From Cavia porcellus (Eukaryota > Chordata > Mammalia > Rodentia > Caviidae), in assembly GCF_034190915.1 (NCBI RefSeq), contig NW_026947485.1, forward strand, positions 36,345,519 to 36,409,518: DNA of 64,000 nucleotides, written 5' to 3'. Shown piece by piece: positions 59,580-64,000 of this stretch (its first letter is position 1; every line of letters starts with the position of its first letter). The notes beneath the pieces are model-generated. The model saw only the letters and a program-made list of their open reading frames with translations, was not told where the DNA came from and made no database searches. The position numbers and the translations under genes were made by a program.

Positions 59580-61201
59580 TTTATTTTATACTGCATATCT
59601 TCCTCATTTAGAATATAAGCTCTGTGAGAATAAAAATGTTTGTCTTTTGAGTTCACTCCTATAAAATAGTGAACAGTGTGTGGCACACAAGTACTTAGTA
59701 CCTGTGCATTAAATGGGTGAATGAACAAACTAGTCTGTTCTCAAGAGATCTGTGAGCCTTGAGCCGGTTGTTTCAATTTTGCTGCTCATACTGCTCCTAC
59801 ACCTGAACAGTAAAGTCCATCGTAAAACAGCAGCAGTTTCTGGACTCCCAGATCGACTCTTGGCTCCTGACACTGCAGTGTGGCCATGTGAATCCCAACC
59901 CAGGAGGCCTACGTAGTATGAAGGACACATTTCCTAATAGGGAGCATCGTATCAGAGACAGCTGAAAGCAGACACTCAGCTCCAGCCCCCAGTTCACAGA
60001 TGCCCCCTCCTCCTCTCCTGGATCTTTTGAGACTTGCAGCAGGGCAGTAGCCTGAAGGACCTGCTACACTGATGTGCCTTGTGGAGAGCAGCACAATGGC
60101 AGATGGAGAGACAGCAGACCAGTGACAGAGTCTGGAGGCTGTGAGCAGGCTGCAGAGGGGGTCGTTATTCAGCTCTCCCGCCACCAATGTCTTTCCATTG
60201 CTCTTGGCACAAAGCCCAGCTCCAAGAGCTCCGTGTGGGCCTCCTCCCCACCCTTGACTCTTCTTACTCTAGCCTCGGCCTCCCTCCTGTCCCAGGACCT
60301 GCTGAGCCCCTTCCTGCTACACTCTTTGTCCCCTCTGCTGGTAAAGCCCTCTCAATCATCTTGGCTGGCCCCTCTCCTACCAATAGCTTTTGCTCAAACA
60401 TAGCAAGAGAGGTATCTGCTAACCACACTCTTCAAAAGCATTCCCTACCTTAGCATCACAGTTCTTCTCCTCGCATCATTCTGTTATTCCTCCCAGTGCC
60501 TTTTGTTTTCTTTCCTGCCTCCCTGTGCTAGCTCAAAAGCCCCTGAGGCAGGGACCTTGTCTCTCTTGATGACTCCCTTGTATCCAGCATCCACAGCAGG
60601 GCTCCAACATGCTCCTGTGGGGCTGATGGGAGAGAGAGCTGTAAGCATCACCACTCTTGATGGTAGCAGCCCTTGTTTGGAGCTCTCTGCTTCTCATTTG
60701 GGCTGGGGGCCACCTATCTGGAGATGATGCTGAAGACTTAGAGATGACAGGACTCTGGCTCTGGTTAAGAGCCAGAGAATTAGGGTTTTCCTAGCACCCT
60801 AGAAGCTCTCTGGGTCCTGGGGGCATTCATCGTTGCCATGTGGTAGATAGGCCAAGATAGCTGGAGCCAAATCTCTCTTCTAAATGATCCCCATCTCTGC
60901 TTTTTCCCAGGTTCATTGGGCAAGGTTTCCTCTGCTGCCTCCATCCTCCCTCTGACTTACCCCATCTACAATGGGAGATAGAGATTTTGACAACCAAGGA
61001 AGATATTTTCCATCACTTTTTAGTGGTTATAGAATACATAATGAACCATAGTTAGAGAAGATTTCAGAGCATCACCCTGCTGCTGGATTCTCTCCCTCCA
61101 CATGCTGAAAAAGCCTACCTTTAGGCCTAAGAGAAGGTGGCTGGATGACAGAGGGGAAGGAGGAATCCCATGGCTGACAGAAGTAGAGAATGGATAGTGT
61201 G

Positions 61202-61203
<2 letters not shown>
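59578..61203. other. Intron, nothing firm
   Basis: 59640-59725 looks like an old LINE tail (gtgaacagtgtgtggcacac aag...). The rest is unassigned with no exon. Confidence 0.45.

Positions 61204-61248
<45 letters not shown>
61204..61248. repeat. (TG)n microsatellite
   Basis: About 22 pure TG units. Confidence 0.98.
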
Positions 61249-61250
<2 letters not shown>

Positions 61251-61502
61251 ATAGCTATACAGTGCATACATAGCTCTGTGGCCCTAGTTAAATTCCTGCC
61301 CCCCTCACTACCTCATTCATTCAATCTCCAATAACCATTTTCAGATCACTTATTATGAGTCAGGTGATCTTTTAGGCTCTACGATGATCTTTTGGCAAGG
61401 TAGTCAAAGTCCCTGTCTTCAGACAGCTTACTTTTTGGAGAGACAATGAATGGATTATTTAAGGGAATAAAGAATGACTGATTTTGGATAATGGTGTAGA
61501 TC

Positions 61503-61737
61503 AGTAACAGCAAACCTTTTAGAGACAAGTGCCCACACTGCAGCCCAAAACCCACTTACTTATTGCAAAGTGCCAACACTGCAGCTAAACCTGAATACTG
61601 AGGTTTTAGTTTAGCAAAGACAATTGTTATCCAGTGTTTGGCTGCAGGGGTGACCTTGCTTGCATGATGACAGAGAGGGCTCTGCATGCCCAATGTGGCT
61701 TTTGTGCCCTAGGTTCTCCACACACCAGCATAGAAAA
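61503..61737. mobile_element. hAT-like MITE with inverted ends
   Basis: Left end: agtaacagcaaaccttttag agacaagtgcccacactgca. Middle: cttattgcaaagtgccaaca ... gaggttttagtttagcaaag. Right: gagagggctctgcatgccca ... gtgccctaggttctccacac. Ends gcaaacct and the reverse of aggttctcc match as inverted repeats. I recall this as an old mammalian element but cannot name it. Confidence 0.65.
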
Positions 61738-62059
61738 GTGAAACTGACTCAGGGGTAAAGTGACGACCAACAGACGAAGGGATGCTCTTTGAAGGATGGT
61801 GTCAGAGAATGTTTCCCAAGGCAGAAATGTGTAAGCAAAGAGCAGAAAGCAGTGAAGTGGCAGTAGATGATGGACAGGGGAAAAATGAGCCATGCAAAGG
61901 AAGTAGCAAGAGCCACAGCCTGAGATGGGGATGTGACATCTGGAGATGCAAAAGGCCTGCCTACAGGTGTGAAAGCAGAAGGTGGTGGGCAGTGCCTTGA
62001 AGAGTGATATCAAGTTAGGAGCCTCAGCTACAATTTGTAAATGGGAATGTAGTTAGAAG
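61738..62059. other. Intron, nothing recognised
   Basis: Purine-rich, no exon or named repeat. Confidence 0.5.
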
Positions 62060-62175
62060 ATGTCGTCTCCTAGGCTAGTGACAAAGATTCAGTGAGATCC
62101 TGCACATATGAGGTGCTTAGCTCAGTATCTGGTACTACGAGGACATTAACTATTCCTCTGATTATTTACAAATGG
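62060..62175 (+). mobile_element. MIR SINE, 3' part (sense)
   Basis: attcagtgagatcctgcaca, tatgaggtgcttagctcagt atctggtac and gaggacattaactattcctc correspond to the MIR 3' part. Confidence 0.65.
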
Positions 62176-63004
62176 TACATTTCTGTAGCCAGGAAGTTGC
62201 TCCTACTTGTGGTGATGTGAGTTCTTCTCTAGTTCTTGCTCAATAAGCTGTGCTTTCTATGGATACTTTTTTCTGGAGCACATGAATGCATGCTGCGAGA
62301 TGTCATTGTTATTTTGTCAAGATACGCCTGTCTGTTTCAGTGCTACATTTCTTTCTTTTGCCTCCTGCAATTCTGAGTATTTCTGGCATGCCCATGTGTG
62401 TGGGTACACATACATGCAAGCACACACACTTTCCCTTGTGCCTGTCTTTTCTGTATGCCGCTGTCAGCTCCTCTTGCTTTGTGCACACATGTGTGTGCAT
62501 GAGGGTTGTGTATTTACTGAAATACTGGGACTGTTTACATGCACTGAAGCTACTAATAAAACTCTGCCAAGCCAATAGGACAGAAGTGAGAGGACATGTC
62601 AACAAGGAGATGAGGTGACAGAGTGGGGGCAGCCTGGGACCATTAGAGTCCCCTACAGGGAGCAGCAGCTCTCCTCAAACAAGGCACGGCTCTTCTTTGA
62701 TAGCCCCAGAGAAAGTGGCAGGTTCTCAGCACATTTCCACATCTTTGCCATTCTGCTCCCCAGCCCTTCCCTGCCTGTTAATCAGAGGCTTCCAACACAT
62801 GTTTCTGCATGCTTAGAATTCACTTATACTTGTGTCTGGGTGAAACTGAAGAGTGTGGTCTCTTCCTAGGACCTGGGGACACCCACAGCCTATCCTCACC
62901 ACTAAGCTGCTGGTGCTAACACTGTAGTTGGGAACCAAAACGAGAGGCCTTCAGGAGGACCTTCTGAGCTACCTGGGAAAGGGATAGGCAAGGCCAGCTG
63001 GTTA
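62176..63004. other. Intron, nothing recognised
   Basis: Contains TG/CA-rich phrases near 62395-62430 and 62483-62505 but no pure microsatellite, exon or mobile element. Confidence 0.5.
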
Positions 63005-63235
63005 ATTCATTTGTTCAAGAAGATTCACTGAAGACCTACTATGTGCCATACGCTAGCTGCAGCATTAGGAATCCAGCAGTGAAGAGACAGATAAATATCC
63101 CTGTGATTTTAACAAGAGGAAGCAGCCATGGAACAATCAACATAATAAATAAACCATCGAGTGGCTTAGCAGTCAATAAGGGCTACAGTAAAGGAAAACA
63201 AGCATTAAGTGACATCAGGAGCATGGCGGGTGGTG
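63005..63235 (-). mobile_element. L2-like ancient LINE tail (antisense)
   Basis: ttcatttgttcaagaagatt cactgaagacctactatgtg ccatacgctag, aggaatccagcagtgaagag acagataaatatccctg and cataataaataaaccatcga match the common old-LINE tail pattern (ttattgagcacctactatgtgcca). Exact family uncertain. Confidence 0.6.
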
Positions 63236-64000
63236 GTAAACAGAATATTCAGAGAAGGGACCCCAGAGTGGCAGAGGCATCCATGAGATGAAGGGACAAC
63301 ACATGGTGCTCTCCTGACTCCTCACTTCTCAGAGTTTATTCAGGGTCTTTGCTCGAATGTAAGATAGAGAGATAGTTAACTTGCCCTAAGGGAGGGAAGA
63401 CATAATCATGACTTTTGCCATGTTGAGTAGGAGTTTCTGATACATGCACAATTCACAGGGAAGGTGGGTTTGTGGTAGAAGGAAGACTCACACCTCTTGG
63501 GGCCTAGGTCCCCTTGCCTTACTGCTGAAGGGACACCGTCATGTCTTTGTGCCTCCCTGTCTCTGCCTGCCCTCAGCCTGCCTCCCAGGGATGTTCTGAG
63601 GTGGCTGACTTTAGTCTGACCATCTGGGATGTTCGCAGACTGATTTCACAAAAGGCAGTGCTGCCGAGGCAGTTTCTGCAGCCAGCAGTGGGAAGATCCT
63701 ACTCGAATGCCTCCTGCTCTGTCATCACTGGGTCCCCCTACTCCTCTCTCATGAGGTGTGTTTGACAGTGACAGTGCTGCTCTCTCTCCACAGTCCTTTC
63801 CATCACTGCAGGAGGAGCTGGGTTGTCCGTTCTGGTTTGTGTTTGGATGGCTGACACTGTGACAACTCATTTGGACATTCGCTCCTGGCACCCAAACCAG
63901 GCTGTGTCTGATAGTTCCTGGGAGAGTGAACTTGAAGCACAGGCTGAGAAGTGAGTGACAGGAAACCGAGCCACCTCAGGCACTTGTAAAGAGAAAAGCT
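63236..64000. other. Intron to the window end, nothing recognised
   Basis: No exon, and no plexin PSI-domain sequence in any frame. Confidence 0.5.

Larger units (their letters stand above)
54036..64000 (+). other. PLXNA4: 5' part of the next PLXNA4 intron
   Basis: The PSI-domain exon that should follow (LTRVPVESC...) is not found up to the window end, so this is intron. It holds MIR, MaLR, B1 and MITE copies and two TG microsatellites. The nearest canonical sense AATAAA I see after the exon is about 3.1 kb downstream (57183-57188), in an AT-rich stretch just after a MaLR fragment; another lies in the LTR at 58296-58301. Confidence 0.85.

Noticed and set aside
54060..64000. Next plexin exon (PSI domain)
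   Set aside because: I looked for the expected LTRVPVESC / CGECL type sequence in all frames and found none, so the following exon lies beyond the window.

Overview
The window is non-repetitive to moderately repetitive mammalian nuclear DNA, almost all of it intronic. It contains one protein-coding exon (53904-54035, + strand). Its 44 codons read as the end of a sema domain, and I recognise them as plexin-A4 (PLXNA4). The exon has a strong pyrimidine tract and CAG acceptor before it and a CAG|GTAAGG donor after it. By my memory of the family's gene structure, the 53.9 kb before it is the 3' part of a very large early PLXNA4 intron and the 10 kb after it is the start of the next intron. No other exon, RNA gene or independent protein-coding gene could be supported.

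The organism looks like a rodent. There are B1 (7SL-derived) SINEs, two of them with a 29-bp internal duplication. There are tRNA-derived ID-like SINEs and B1+ID dimers, but no recognisable B2. That mix argues against mouse/rat-like rodents and fits a squirrel- or beaver-grade lineage; beaver-like is my best guess, held loosely. Older mammalian layers are also present: MIR, L1M and L2-like pieces, MER5A and other hAT/Tigger-type MITEs, and MLT1, MLT2 and MaLR-type LTRs.

Layout. 0-9 kb: antisense L1M fragment, CA/TG/GA microsatellites, ID and MIR SINEs, an L1 3' end, a B1-ID dimer, a B1 and a MITE. 9-16 kb: an unidentified antisense reading frame (9337-9585), a compact RFX/E-box motif cluster, an LTR, a head-to-head ID pair, a 780-bp solo LTR nested inside an older MaLR LTR, and an antisense MaLR carrying a (GA)n tract. 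16-34 kb: mostly unassigned unique-looking DNA with MER5A, MLT2-like, B1 and two MLT1 copies. 34-45 kb: a degenerate TCCAA-type array, a second MITE of the 8.5 kb family, AT-rich tracts, a second copy of the solo-LTR family, a (CT)n(CA)n tract and a recent ID insertion with a 12-bp target duplication. 45-54 kb: MIRs, a forkhead-type motif cluster and a hAT MITE, then the exon. 54-64 kb: MIR, MaLR, B1, two TG repeats, a second hAT-like MITE and an L2-like tail.

I found no previously undescribed functional system. The observations most worth checking are the nested LTR family with its 44-bp internal units, the unidentified antisense frame, the candidate regulatory clusters, and a possible short sema-only PLXNA4 isoform made by reading through the donor.
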